A stretch of 64,000 nucleotides of DNA from assembly GCF_000758525.1 (NCBI RefSeq), contig NZ_CP009241.1, forward strand, positions 5,332,001-5,396,000. Reading direction: 5' to 3'. This document shows, in pieces, positions 36,551-44,655 of this stretch (the first letter of the stretch is position 1; each line of letters opens with the position of its first letter). Position numbers and translations under genes: made by a program. A model generated the notes under the pieces. The model searched no databases. It saw nothing but the letters and a program-made list of their open reading frames with translations, and had not been told where the DNA came from. The DNA is from Paenibacillus sp. FSL H7-0357 (GTDB lineage Bacteria; Bacillota; Bacilli; Paenibacillales; Paenibacillaceae).

Positions 36551-36898
36551 TGGGTACCGCCTTTCCTGGTCTGTAACCGGCTGTGATAATGTCGATGATG
36601 TAGTTAAGTTCCTCGGATCCGACTTCTCGGATAACGTCGAACGCCCATACTCTCTTACGGGGATGTACGGTTCTCCGCCAAGCTTTACGATCTGCTTTCC
36701 CACATATTTTCGCCACTCTTCACTTTCCTCCTTAAACAGTGGGAAGTGGTCGGATAAGAATTTACGAAACATCTTCATTCCCGACCGTTTTCCAACCAAG
36801 TAGAACAAAAAAAAGAGCAGCGCTTCCCAGCTTAGCTCCCTCGCGTTCTTTAATATGAAATAAAGCAACTCATACAGCGACTCTATGGCTCCCCACAT
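36522..36898 (-). CDS. Small phage membrane protein, possibly expressed across a -1 frame change
   Basis: From the ATG at 36898 a membrane helix (LSWEALLFFLFYLVG) is followed by a basic/acidic stretch ending near KYVGK. In that frame there is no stop and reading would run into the amidase. The -1 frame over 36522-36660 looks more protein-like (FDVIREVGSEELNYIIDI) and ends with a stop inside the amidase start. The slippery heptamer GGGAAAG lies in frame at 36695-36701; alternatively the -1 frame has its own GTG at 36716 behind AAGGAGG. Which is used is undecided. Confidence 0.4.
36695..36701 (-). other. Candidate -1 slippery heptamer G GGA AAG
   Basis: Read in the frame of the ATG at 36898 the codons are gtG GGA AAG, identical to the slippery site of the phage lambda G/GT frameshift. 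No strong downstream stem is seen. Confidence 0.35.
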
Positions 36899-37028
36899 CT
36901 ATGCTCACCACCGGTGGATCAAGTATTTGCGCCATTTCTTCGCCATAGAGGTACGTGATCCAGTCCAGCGCCCACACGTTTAGGCCATCTTGAAATTCTG
37001 TTTCGTCGTAGTCAATTAGGTTATCCAT
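36870..37028 (-). CDS. Small phage protein (52 residues)
   Basis: An acidic 52-residue protein beginning MDNLIDYDETEFQDGLNVWA. Its ATG overlaps the stop of the 1375-residue protein gene (TGATG) and AAGGA lies 8-9 nt upstream. It runs 29 nt into the next start. No family recognised. Confidence 0.6.
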   Translation of the reverse strand: MDNLIDYDETEFQDGLNVWALDWITYLYGEEMAQILDPPVVSIDVGSHRVAV

Positions 37029-40000
37029 CACTTTTGATCCTTCATTTTCAGGGTTAAGCGCTGAATCATTTCGTTTCTGCGCTTGATTAATGGCTCGATT
37101 TTCAATTGCTTTTGTTTTGAATTTAATGGGCCACGCTCAATTGCTTTAATTGTTTTGTTGATGTCGCTCACTGCCTCAGAAACATCATTTATGCTCTTCA
37201 GTTGTCCTTGCTTCGTGAAAGGCTTCTTGTTAAGCTTTGCAGATGCCTTTTCCTTGGTGAGCTCTTCTTTTTTCTGATAGAACTTATCCATTGCTTTTCC
37301 GCCTTGGTTGGGATCAACAAGGAACGAACGGGTAAATGGTGCCTGTTCAATTGACTTGGCTGGCTTTGCTGTCCTCTCAAATGCCCCTGTCTTGTCTAGG
37401 ATAAAGTCCACTGCATCAGATGCATATTTACCAAGGCCTGCAGTCAATCCCTGCAGTGTATTGTCGATCACTCGCGGTGAACTGAAGTTCTTGAATGTAC
37501 CTTTACCACCAGTAAGCTTCTCTACGCCACCCGCAATGATCCTAGCAGATGTCGTAGTGCGAACCGGGTCATACTGGTCAGAGAACTCTAATCCTTGCTC
37601 AGAACGTGGAATGATAGGACCTTCTTTAAAGAAAGAATAATTTGAGTATCCTTCATAAAGTGGGAGCAATCCAGAAATTTGTGTTGGCAATGAAGCATCT
37701 TTCAATGCTCGCCGTGCAAATCCATCAAACGCTGCAGAGTCCTTGTTAAACACAAAGTCCAGTGCCTTTTCTGGCAGATTAGCAAATACTGCTGCCAAAT
37801 CAAATGGCTTTGGAATACGAGCCACAGTATCTGTACCCGGAACAGCCAGTAACCAGAAGGAGTCCTTCATCCAATCTGGAGCATTAGCAATAGTATCCTT
37901 TTGTGTCTTATTTGCAAACTCGCGGTTAGCGATAAAGATACCTATTGTTGGTGCTGTAACAGAAACAAATCCACGAGACACAACGCCTAAGGGATCATTT
38001 TTAATTGCTCTTATAAGTTTTGATTTACCTTGAACATTAGCATTAAAAAATGAAACAACACGGTTTAGAGGCCTCACACTAGCTCCACCACGGGCAAAAT
38101 CCATCAAATCACGGGACCGGTACGCTGCCTCTTGCTTGCTGGAGCCAGAACGCAGTGCTGCTCGGTACTCCCCGACCTTGGTCGCTGATTCTGTGGTGTC
38201 TGAAATGGCTCTCAATAGTCCAATCAGTGACTTACCGTTAACCAAATTTACAAATTTTTTCGAATTCGGCTGCCTCAGAACCGTTTCTAAGGCTTTTTTG
38301 TGAAGATTTCTATCCATAGAAAGCGTATTTCCGTAAGCTCCCAGGTTATCAATCCACTCTTTGTACAATGGGCCTTTCGTGATGGTCTGGATCAACCCGG
38401 CGCCGAAGTCTGTAATAGGATTGAATCCACTTTCGGAGACAACGAATGCGTTATTGATATCACGGATTGGGTTGCGCAGTGCGAACTCAGGTGTAAGTGT
38501 GGCCCCGGCACGCAGCAGGCTGGCAGGCTTAGATAGGATGTTAATCAGCGTGTTGCTGGACTCTTGGTCCAGGTTCATCAGTGCCTTGTATACCTCAGGC
38601 TGCACCTCATACCGAACTTCCTTGCCATCTACCTTAACCTTGACTACGTTTTTTTCGCCTACTTGCTCGGCATTGGTGAGTTTGCGGAAGAATGTGCCGT
38701 TTCCATCCAGTTCAGCAAGCTTCGGTATCTGCCGGGCCACATTATTGCGTTCGGCAGCATTGACGCTTTGGAAGATGTTCTTCACCATATTTTCCAGCGG
38801 AGCAATGACCTTTCGCTCTGACCCTTGCAACGCCTTAATCGGGCTGGTTACGTTGGCGAGAGCACTCGATAACCCGCCGCCTAATCCTACCTTATCGTTA
38901 TCCATTTCGCGGAACAAAGGGATGTAGTTCTTCCAGCGTTCGCCCAGCACATCATACAGTTCCTTGGATACTACGCCACTGTCCACCAGTTCCTTTAGCA
39001 TATCGCGGTTAACTTTAACTATTTCTTGCTGAGCTGCTATCATTTCAGGTGATGCCAGTTCATCAATGATTGATTTAATCTCTTGATTTGTATAACCGGA
39101 TTTATATCCGGCTGCGTTCACGTCCTTAGCATGCATAGCAAGCACGTAATCCTCTAGGTCTTCGGATGTTTTCCCTATGGCCTCTACTCTCCGAATGACA
39201 GGACCCAGTCTGTCTTGTATGATGAGGCTAGCACGTTCAGGAGCGCCTTTGAAGAGCCTAGCAGCCTTGTACAAGCTGTCTTCAGCACTGGCTAGTTTTC
39301 CCCCACGTACATTCTTTTCAACGGTTTCCAATGCTGCTAGGTCATCTGTGGTTTGTGTCCGCCATTGCTGCCATCTTTCCCCGAAAGGTTTCTTCTTAAC
39401 TTTAACGTCTCTGCTGATTTTCGTTCTGAATGAAGCAGCATCACCTTCGGTCTTGGTGTTAAATTCAATTGCAGCTTTCCCTTCATCACTCACCAATCGT
39501 TCTTGTCGCCGCAATTCCTCCCGGCTCATGCGTAGGATCTTATCTGCATGTGGACGGACAGATTCGCCGAACTCCTTGACCAGTTCCTCTGTGAAGTTTG
39601 CCACTTTGATTGTGCTTTTACCGAGCTTGGAAGCCATGATTACCGCATAATCCGCCCACTCTGGCAACGGGCTTGAGTTCAGGTTGCCTTTACGTTTGGC
39701 AATGCGTTCTCTGGCCGCCTTCTCAGCATCATCAAGGTACGAGTAAACCTTATCCCGTACATTAGGATGATTGACTGCTTGAATTGCTTCCTCGACCTCC
39801 TGCAACTCTGTTTTAACAGGTAATTTCACAGGTTCAGGTGAAGACACTGGTTTAGGCTCCGGCGCTGGAGACGAGTAAAGCACTCTCTCATTCTCCAAGG
39901 ACGACTTGAGCGCATAGTCTATATCCTCTTGCGTTAATTCAGACGCCGGTTTGTTGATGATCTCACGATCCCTGGCACTTATGTTTTCATCAATTGCTGG

Positions 40001-41155
40001 TTTTACTTTTTCTGGTGCTGATTTCACAGCCTCCGGCGCCCTAGCAATCATTTCCTGTACCGGTATATCTGTCTCTATATTTGGATTTCTATTGGTAATG
40101 GATGATGGTGTTTCTATTGCTGCGCCTTCTGGTATACCGGAATTTCTTGCTGCTCGTACCTCAGCAAACTTTTCAAAACCGGATTTAACCGCGCCTCCCA
40201 CTGTACCCAGACCTAGACCAAACCCACCACCAATCAAGGCATTTATACCAATTTCCCGGTTACTATCCTGTTGGTTCATTAGCCCAGAGGCAACGTTTTG
40301 TACAGTTCCGGCCAATCCTTCTGTGAGTCCTCCACGCACGATATTATTCGCCGTAGATGGGCTAACTTTGGGTATGATCTTGGAGATCGCGTTAGTTGCC
40401 TTCATTCCGGCCCCTGTGTTTAAGAGTTTACCTGCGGCTTCATACGGCGCCACGTTTGGACCTGAACCTACAGGTGCACCTGTAGGAGTCAGGAACGGCG
40501 TTACAAAGTTGTTTACCGCATCTGCTACTTTATCCACTACTGTATTTCCACTTGAGTCTTTACGGGTAGCGCCTGAGTTACCACTAAAGGCATTACCTAT
40601 AGCTACCCCAATCGGGTTACCCTCCATGAGATAGTTCATGGCTTGCGCGTACTGTTTTACCACAGGCGGTGCGGATGCGATTTCCTTTTTATTAATCTCG
40701 TACTGTGATATGCCCGGTATCTGCGAAGCATTTGCCGGACCGCCACCAGTTTGATTCAGCAGGCTTGCGGCTGGCAAACGTCCCTGCAGTTGAGTCTGCA
40801 GAGATGTCACCGGTATGTTAAGCGCCGAGGCTGCTGGAAGCTTGCCCTGAAATGCTGCTATCTGTTTGCTTTTTAACTGTTCTGCTTTGAAATCAATTGG
40901 TTGGGTTTTAACCGGCTGCGGCGTAGTGTCGAATCCCTGCACCTGAGGACCCTTGCCAACACTGGATAAGGTACTGCTGAGCAGTGCTTTAGATCGGGCA
41001 TTGTTTTCAGCGGTTGTATCAACAATTTCCCGATTGCGTACAGCAGCAAATGAACTTTCTCGCTGTTCATCTTTTGGCGAGTAAGTACGATTTAGCACAC
41101 GCTGCTTCGCCTCTTCGCCCCGTTTACGATTACGAACCGCGTCAAATGTTGACAT
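37028..41155 (-). CDS. Very large virion-associated protein (LPD38-like polyvalent/ejection protein)
   Basis: A 1375-residue protein. The N-terminal 450 residues are low-complexity (Ser/Ala/Pro/Asn/Gln). Predicted coiled regions follow, and the C-terminal third has the pattern I associate with large polyvalent protein-associated domain LPD38: RNPIRDINNAFVVSESGFNP, FARGGASVRPLNRVVSFFNA, and small hydrophobic segments. It lies between the other internal protein and the lysis genes, where podoviruses encode proteins ejected with the DNA. The ATG at 41155 follows AAGGAG. Its length is about half that of the whole structural block; role as ejection protein is inference. Confidence 0.7.
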   Translation of the reverse strand: MSTFDAVRNRKRGEEAKQRVLNRTYSPKDEQRESSFAAVRNREIVDTTAENNARSKALLSSTLSSVGKGPQVQGFDTTPQPVKTQPIDFKAEQLKSKQIAAFQGKLPAASALNIPVTSLQTQLQGRLPAASLLNQTGGGPANASQIPGISQYEINKKEIASAPPVVKQYAQAMNYLMEGNPIGVAIGNAFSGNSGATRKDSSGNTVVDKVADAVNNFVTPFLTPTGAPVGSGPNVAPYEAAGKLLNTGAGMKATNAISKIIPKVSPSTANNIVRGGLTEGLAGTVQNVASGLMNQQDSNREIGINALIGGGFGLGLGTVGGAVKSGFEKFAEVRAARNSGIPEGAAIETPSSITNRNPNIETDIPVQEMIARAPEAVKSAPEKVKPAIDENISARDREIINKPASELTQEDIDYALKSSLENERVLYSSPAPEPKPVSSPEPVKLPVKTELQEVEEAIQAVNHPNVRDKVYSYLDDAEKAARERIAKRKGNLNSSPLPEWADYAVIMASKLGKSTIKVANFTEELVKEFGESVRPHADKILRMSREELRRQERLVSDEGKAAIEFNTKTEGDAASFRTKISRDVKVKKKPFGERWQQWRTQTTDDLAALETVEKNVRGGKLASAEDSLYKAARLFKGAPERASLIIQDRLGPVIRRVEAIGKTSEDLEDYVLAMHAKDVNAAGYKSGYTNQEIKSIIDELASPEMIAAQQEIVKVNRDMLKELVDSGVVSKELYDVLGERWKNYIPLFREMDNDKVGLGGGLSSALANVTSPIKALQGSERKVIAPLENMVKNIFQSVNAAERNNVARQIPKLAELDGNGTFFRKLTNAEQVGEKNVVKVKVDGKEVRYEVQPEVYKALMNLDQESSNTLINILSKPASLLRAGATLTPEFALRNPIRDINNAFVVSESGFNPITDFGAGLIQTITKGPLYKEWIDNLGAYGNTLSMDRNLHKKALETVLRQPNSKKFVNLVNGKSLIGLLRAISDTTESATKVGEYRAALRSGSSKQEAAYRSRDLMDFARGGASVRPLNRVVSFFNANVQGKSKLIRAIKNDPLGVVSRGFVSVTAPTIGIFIANREFANKTQKDTIANAPDWMKDSFWLLAVPGTDTVARIPKPFDLAAVFANLPEKALDFVFNKDSAAFDGFARRALKDASLPTQISGLLPLYEGYSNYSFFKEGPIIPRSEQGLEFSDQYDPVRTTTSARIIAGGVEKLTGGKGTFKNFSSPRVIDNTLQGLTAGLGKYASDAVDFILDKTGAFERTAKPAKSIEQAPFTRSFLVDPNQGGKAMDKFYQKKEELTKEKASAKLNKKPFTKQGQLKSINDVSEAVSDINKTIKAIERGPLNSKQKQLKIEPLIKRRNEMIQRLTLKMKDQK

Positions 41156-41167
41156 TCCGACCACTCC

Positions 41168-41557
41168 TTAGTACCACTTATTTTTGTCCCAAAATTGAAG
41201 GGCTTTGTAAGGATCCCCATAACGATCTATTACATATTGAAGTCCTTTGCTGGCTTGCTGGTTTGGATCAGACCAGTCTACGCTGTTTCCACCATAATTT
41301 TTACGAGTGCCATTCAAGAACTGATATAGCCCAGCAGCCGTAGATTTAGGATTTTTTGCATTAGGATTAAAGCTGCTCTCCCGCGCCACCAATTCTTCAA
41401 GGGGTTTCTGCCATTCTGCTGGTTTACCTGCTGCTTTTAAGGATTGAGATATAGCCGATGATGCAATCGCATAATTTTTCGGATTAGATTTTGCGTCCGC
41501 CGAAGCTTTGTAGTAATTGTTGTAAGCCCCACTAACCGAAGCTGTGGGGCTACTCAG
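41168..41557 (-). CDS. Lytic transglycosylase domain, made as a -1 frameshift extension of the upstream protein
   Basis: This 129-codon frame encodes a soluble lytic transglycosylase domain: catalytic Glu in LEELVARESSFNPNAKNP, then TAAGLYQFLNGTRKNYGG and a C-terminal RYGDPYKALQFW. It has no ATG, GTG or TTG before a TTG five codons ahead of the catalytic Glu, without a ribosome binding site. It overlaps the end of the 499-residue protein in the -1 frame, where a G GGA AAC slippery site and hairpin lie. I conclude it is the C-terminus of a 628-residue fusion that locally degrades peptidoglycan during DNA entry. Confidence 0.8.
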   Translation of the reverse strand: MSSPTASVSGAYNNYYKASADAKSNPKNYAIASSAISQSLKAAGKPAEWQKPLEELVARESSFNPNAKNPKSTAAGLYQFLNGTRKNYGGNSVDWSDPNQQASKGLQYVIDRYGDPYKALQFWDKNKWY

Positions 41558-41563
41558 TTTCCC
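41525..41563 (-). promoter_or_regulatory. Programmed -1 ribosomal frameshift signal
   Basis: On the minus strand, in the frame of the 499-residue protein: tcG GGA AAC then TGA. The slippery heptamer GGGAAAC (41557-41563) is followed after a 5-nt spacer by an 8-bp stem, AGCCCCAC (41544-41551) with GTGGGGCT (41525-41532), loop 11 nt. Heptamer, spacer and stem fit the standard bacterial/phage signal. Confidence 0.85.
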
Positions 41564-43053
41564 GAGTACGTTTTTAGAAGCGAATCAATTTCTTTCTTTG
41601 TCATGCCCAGCGATAAAAGAATCTGATTTGTTTCAGCATCACTTAATCCAGCATCAACCACAGATTCAAACATTTGCTTACGCTTCGTTGGATCCGCTGT
41701 TATCTTATCGCCCGTTTTCTTTTGCTCACCCGTTAATTCATTTGTGGTATACACGGGTTCAGTGTAAAGACTCTTCATGCTGCTGAGTATTTGATTTGCA
41801 GTAAGACCAGCCGTCGGGCTAGTTCCGGCCTGCTCAGCATCCATTTGTACCCACGCCCGGGCATTATCATCCTGCGACAGCGCAAGATTAGCCTGCTGAT
41901 ACGCCGTTTGATTCTGCTCCTGTAGGACATTAAGCGCATAACTCAACCCGTTTTGTTTAACATCTTCGTCGAATTTCGCTTGCCATTGCTTGTCAGAGAT
42001 TGCGTCACGGGCTTTCTGATAGGAAATTGTTTCCTGTGTATTCTGCTGATTGGCTGTGAGTGGTGTATTTGGATCTGCTGCTTGTCTGTACAGACCTTGC
42101 CAGTCGGATTGCGGTGTAACTGCTCGGCCTGTTGTATTAGCTACTGTCGTGGCTGCATCAAGGTTAGCGTTCTTAACTGATTGGTCTTGCGCTTGGCCTG
42201 CTAGTGTGCGTATACCCGGGTTGTTTGCACTCGCCTGTGCTGCTGTCTTGTCCGCGCTGTAGAAGCTTGGATCAATGCCCAATGACTTAAGCTGTGCACG
42301 GATTGCATCAGCCTCTGTGCTCAACTGTGTACGTGTATCCTTGGTTATTCCCTTTGTCTCAGCCTGCGCTTTAAGCCCTATAAGGTTCTGAATTGCTTGT
42401 TTGGCTTCTGCTGGCATGTAATTACCGGTTACCTGTGACTCTGTAATTGGGTTTTGGAAATCTTGCTGGTTATAATCCTGGTACAGATTACGCTGGTTGC
42501 CTATGCTGTCCTGATACTGCTGGTATGCCTGCTGCGCGTAGATTGGCAGGATATTGTTTGCTACGTTCTCTGCGCTCTGGTTAGCCAGTTGATTAGCTAC
42601 AGTTTCGGAATAAGAGGACTTACCTTGACCCGTTGCCCGGAGTTGCGCGTTTGTATTCTTTTGGTTCACTTGCAAATTCTGTTGGGCCGCCCGAAGTGCC
42701 GCCTGATAGGACGGGTCTGTTTCAGCGTTAAAGGTAAATGGTGTGTTCACCAGATTGCTCTGCGCTGACAAAGCTTGCTCTGTTCGCGGCTGTGAAGTTG
42801 TAGCAACCATCCTCTTAGCTGCTGCTGTAGCCGCTGGCGGAACTGCTGTAGCAACATTGCCACTCCTTACATTGTTGGCCGCTTTGATTGCCGCCTGTGG
42901 TAGTCCGTTGCTCTGTACTGTTGGATTAGGTACGCCAGCCATCATACCGGCTATTGCTCCCGGTGCTGATCCGGCGGTTGATGCGGTCTTATTGGTCTTG
43001 TACGTCTGTACCGCCTTACGTAGATTGTCCAAGTTGAATATGCTCTCTGCCAT
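41554..43053 (-). CDS. Phage internal virion protein (Gln/Asn/Ala-rich)
   Basis: A 499-residue protein with no membrane segment. Residues 20-130 are Ala/Thr/Pro-rich; residues 110-200 are unusually rich in Gln and Asn (AAQQNLQVNQKNTNAQLRA, YAQQAYQQYQDS), as in podoviral internal proteins. The C-terminus has EF-like helical text (AETNQILLSLGMTKKEIDSLL). The ATG follows AAGGAGGGTTATC, the same leader as two other virion genes. Its stop lies directly behind a -1 slippery site, giving a 628-residue form with a transglycosylase domain. Confidence 0.8.
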   Translation of the reverse strand: MAESIFNLDNLRKAVQTYKTNKTASTAGSAPGAIAGMMAGVPNPTVQSNGLPQAAIKAANNVRSGNVATAVPPAATAAAKRMVATTSQPRTEQALSAQSNLVNTPFTFNAETDPSYQAALRAAQQNLQVNQKNTNAQLRATGQGKSSYSETVANQLANQSAENVANNILPIYAQQAYQQYQDSIGNQRNLYQDYNQQDFQNPITESQVTGNYMPAEAKQAIQNLIGLKAQAETKGITKDTRTQLSTEADAIRAQLKSLGIDPSFYSADKTAAQASANNPGIRTLAGQAQDQSVKNANLDAATTVANTTGRAVTPQSDWQGLYRQAADPNTPLTANQQNTQETISYQKARDAISDKQWQAKFDEDVKQNGLSYALNVLQEQNQTAYQQANLALSQDDNARAWVQMDAEQAGTSPTAGLTANQILSSMKSLYTEPVYTTNELTGEQKKTGDKITADPTKRKQMFESVVDAGLSDAETNQILLSLGMTKKEIDSLLKTYSGN

Positions 43054-43073
43054 GATAACCCTCCTTTTCAATA

Positions 43074-43097
43074 GAAAAAGGACCCCGAATGGAGTCC
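43074..43097 (-). terminator. Intrinsic terminator directly before the internal protein gene
   Basis: GGACTCC pairs with GGGGTCC (one G-U) around 4 nt, followed by TTTTTC on the minus strand. It lies only about 10 nt before the ribosome binding site of the 499-residue protein gene. Confidence 0.65.
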
Positions 43098-43167
43098 TCT
43101 AGCCGATCAATTATTTATTTAAATGTAGCATACATGGGCAATAGTTTCGGGTTATTTTTGTATCATC

Positions 43168-43196
43168 TTGTTGTATAAAAACCGATATGCTAAGAT
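43168..43196 (+). promoter_or_regulatory. Candidate antitoxin RNA promoter
   Basis: TTGTTG and TAAGAT separated by 17 nt on the plus strand, reading toward the toxin gene. Confidence 0.5.
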
Positions 43197-43202
43197 ACAA
43201 TT

Positions 43203-43325
43203 AGAAAAGGAGCCGTGCTGTAACACGACTCCCCTCATGTACAATCCGCATTAAGAGCGGTAGGCGTTGCAAGGGTGATCAAGAATAGACCGATTCCTTA
43301 CTGGGGGGCGGTCTATTTCTTTTTG
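43203..43325 (+). ncRNA. Candidate type I antitoxin RNA
   Basis: A roughly 120-nt transcript predicted from the promoter at 43168 to a terminator formed by AATAGACCG and CGGTCTATT (43284-43316) followed by TCTTTTTG. It holds a 5' hairpin (GGAG-CGTG / CACG-CTCC, 43209-43232) and a CCGC/GCGG hairpin. It overlaps the 3' end of the toxin mRNA on the other strand, as RatA overlaps txpA in B. subtilis. A second plus-strand terminator at 43463-43494 would give a longer, fully overlapping form. Confidence 0.55.
43205..43234 (-). terminator. Terminator-like hairpin downstream of the toxin gene
   Basis: On the minus strand GGAGTCGTG pairs with CACGGCTCC around ttacag (one mismatch), followed by TTTTCTAATT. 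Confidence 0.6.
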
Positions 43326-43402
43326 TTAAAAGATAAAACGAGTATCATCAACGTTGCAAATTGGATCATTAACGTTAACGCATCTTTTATCTCCACAGGC
43401 AT
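43313..43402 (-). CDS. Type I toxin, TxpA/BsrG-like (putative holin-like toxin)
   Basis: A 29-residue single-helix peptide, MPVEIKDALTLMIQFATLMI then LVLSFNKKK. The short acidic start, ALxLMI..ATL core and FNKKK tail match the small putative holin-like toxins of Firmicutes prophages, which insert in the membrane. A very strong AAGGAGGTG precedes the ATG, and a TGCTATAAT extended -10 lies about 50 nt upstream. The opposite strand can encode an antisense RNA across the 3' end. It sits between two virion genes. Confidence 0.75.
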   Translation of the reverse strand: MPVEIKDALTLMIQFATLMILVLSFNKKK

Positions 43403-43454
43403 CACCTCCTTTACAGGAGACTAGCCGACCGCCCTTATGCCATTGTACTGGATT

Positions 43455-43463
43455 ATTATAGCA
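43455..43463 (-). promoter_or_regulatory. Extended -10 promoter of the type I toxin
   Basis: TGCTATAAT on the minus strand. Upstream of it lies a palindrome AGAC-n2-TACTC-n5-GAGTA-n2-GTCT (43463-43489) that on the plus strand is followed by TTTTTATT and could terminate the antisense RNA. Confidence 0.6.
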
Positions 43464-43491
43464 GACTGTACTCTATTGGAGTATGGTCTTT

Positions 43492-43977
43492 TTATTGTGC
43501 TTGCAGTTCTGCGAGTTGGGTCTTGAGTTCTGCAATCTTTTCTTTATACGAAGTGAGCAGTTTTTCGCGTTTCGCCTTGCTTTCTGTTAGATAATCCAAC
43601 TCATCTTTACTAAGTTTACCTGCTGCTATTGATTCATTAGCTCGTTTAATGCCTTCCTCAGTTGAAGTAATCAAAGTTGCATATTTATCTATTTCTTTTT
43701 GTAGTTCATCGGTAGAGTATTGTTTAGCTTTTGTTTTCATTTTCACCACGCCCTTTTCATAATCAACATTTAATCCTGATGCTTCGCTCACGGTTCTAAC
43801 AGGAGCATAACTTGTACCGTTGATGATAACAGCAGAACCAATTTCCTTGCCATCCAGAGAAACAACAGCAGTTTCTTGAACCGTCTGTCCGATCAAAGAT
43901 TTAATATCATCTGCAAACACAGAAGTTGAAATGGTGAAAATAGCCCCGACCAGGAATCCAACAATATATTTTTTCAT
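43492..43977 (-). CDS. Secreted stalk-domain (copper amine oxidase N-like) protein
   Basis: A 161-residue protein with a Sec signal peptide (MKKYIVGFLVGAIFTISTSV-FADD), a half copper-amine-oxidase-N/stalk domain (VIINGTSYAPVRTVSEASGL) and a C-terminal coiled coil (about residues 85-160). Such stalk domains are common in Paenibacillus cell-surface proteins and unusual in phage late operons; the endolysin here has a similar domain. It could alter the wall of the lysogen or serve in lysis. Start ATG behind AAAGGGAG. Confidence 0.7.
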   Translation of the reverse strand: MKKYIVGFLVGAIFTISTSVFADDIKSLIGQTVQETAVVSLDGKEIGSAVIINGTSYAPVRTVSEASGLNVDYEKGVVKMKTKAKQYSTDELQKEIDKYATLITSTEEGIKRANESIAAGKLSKDELDYLTESKAKREKLLTSYKEKIAELKTQLAELQAQ

Positions 43978-44024
43978 GTCAATCTCCCTTTATAATTCCA
44001 TTTTTCACCAATATACCACAATAA

Positions 44025-44645
44025 TTATGGACCTTCTAGTGCCTCTACTCGACTGTATAACTCATTAAGTTCATCTTGTAGGGTCTTGCTTTCATCAGAA
44101 TTATATATCACTGACCAATTTTGGAACTGTACAGTAGGAGAAGTTAATGTGATACCATAGGGGGCGTAAACCTCCCAGTCTGCAAAAATCGTACTAATTC
44201 TTGCTCTAAGTAATGTACCTGTAACAAATTCAATAGCTGGTGCATTTGCATAGTTCGAAACATAATTGATGTAATTGTTTTCATCATACGAAGTTCTAAA
44301 CAATTTTTCGGTATTACTCATTTCTGTCTTAGGATATCCGGTTTCGTTGGTACTGATATATGTACCGTACACTTCCCCGGCTGTGATCTTTCCCAAATCC
44401 GCTGATATAGCCGACAATTCATCCACATGAATCTTTTCTGCTGTCACTGACCCGGCCTTAATGTTCTTTGCTGTGATGCCATCCGCCTTAACATTAGTAA
44501 AATTGATGTCACCGTTCAGGGTGAAATCCAAGTCCTTAAACATGATAGCAATCTGGTTAGACAGATAGTTAATATACTTTCGTAATTCCACTGGATCGTC
44601 TGTGAGAGGCGGTGCTTTCAACTGTGACATTTTCCATATACCCAT
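44025..44645 (-). CDS. Phage tail-tip/minor structural protein
   Basis: A 206-residue protein. The middle has the repeat-like text ADGITAKNIKAGSVTAEKI and DLGKITAGEVYGTYI seen in phage tail-tip and minor structural proteins; the C-terminus is a short coiled coil (LQDELNELYSRVEALEGP). The ATG at 44645 follows AGGAGGGTTATC. It lies after the beta-propeller-like tail protein gene (10-nt gap). Confidence 0.7.
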   Translation of the reverse strand: MGIWKMSQLKAPPLTDDPVELRKYINYLSNQIAIMFKDLDFTLNGDINFTNVKADGITAKNIKAGSVTAEKIHVDELSAISADLGKITAGEVYGTYISTNETGYPKTEMSNTEKLFRTSYDENNYINYVSNYANAPAIEFVTGTLLRARISTIFADWEVYAPYGITLTSPTVQFQNWSVIYNSDESKTLQDELNELYSRVEALEGP

Positions 44646-44655
44646 GATAACCCTC

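Noticed and set aside
35624-36898. One 424-residue membrane-anchored amidase.
   Set aside because: Residues about 85-116 look like an out-of-frame stretch and the catalytic domain begins at the ATG at 36550; kept only as an alternative.
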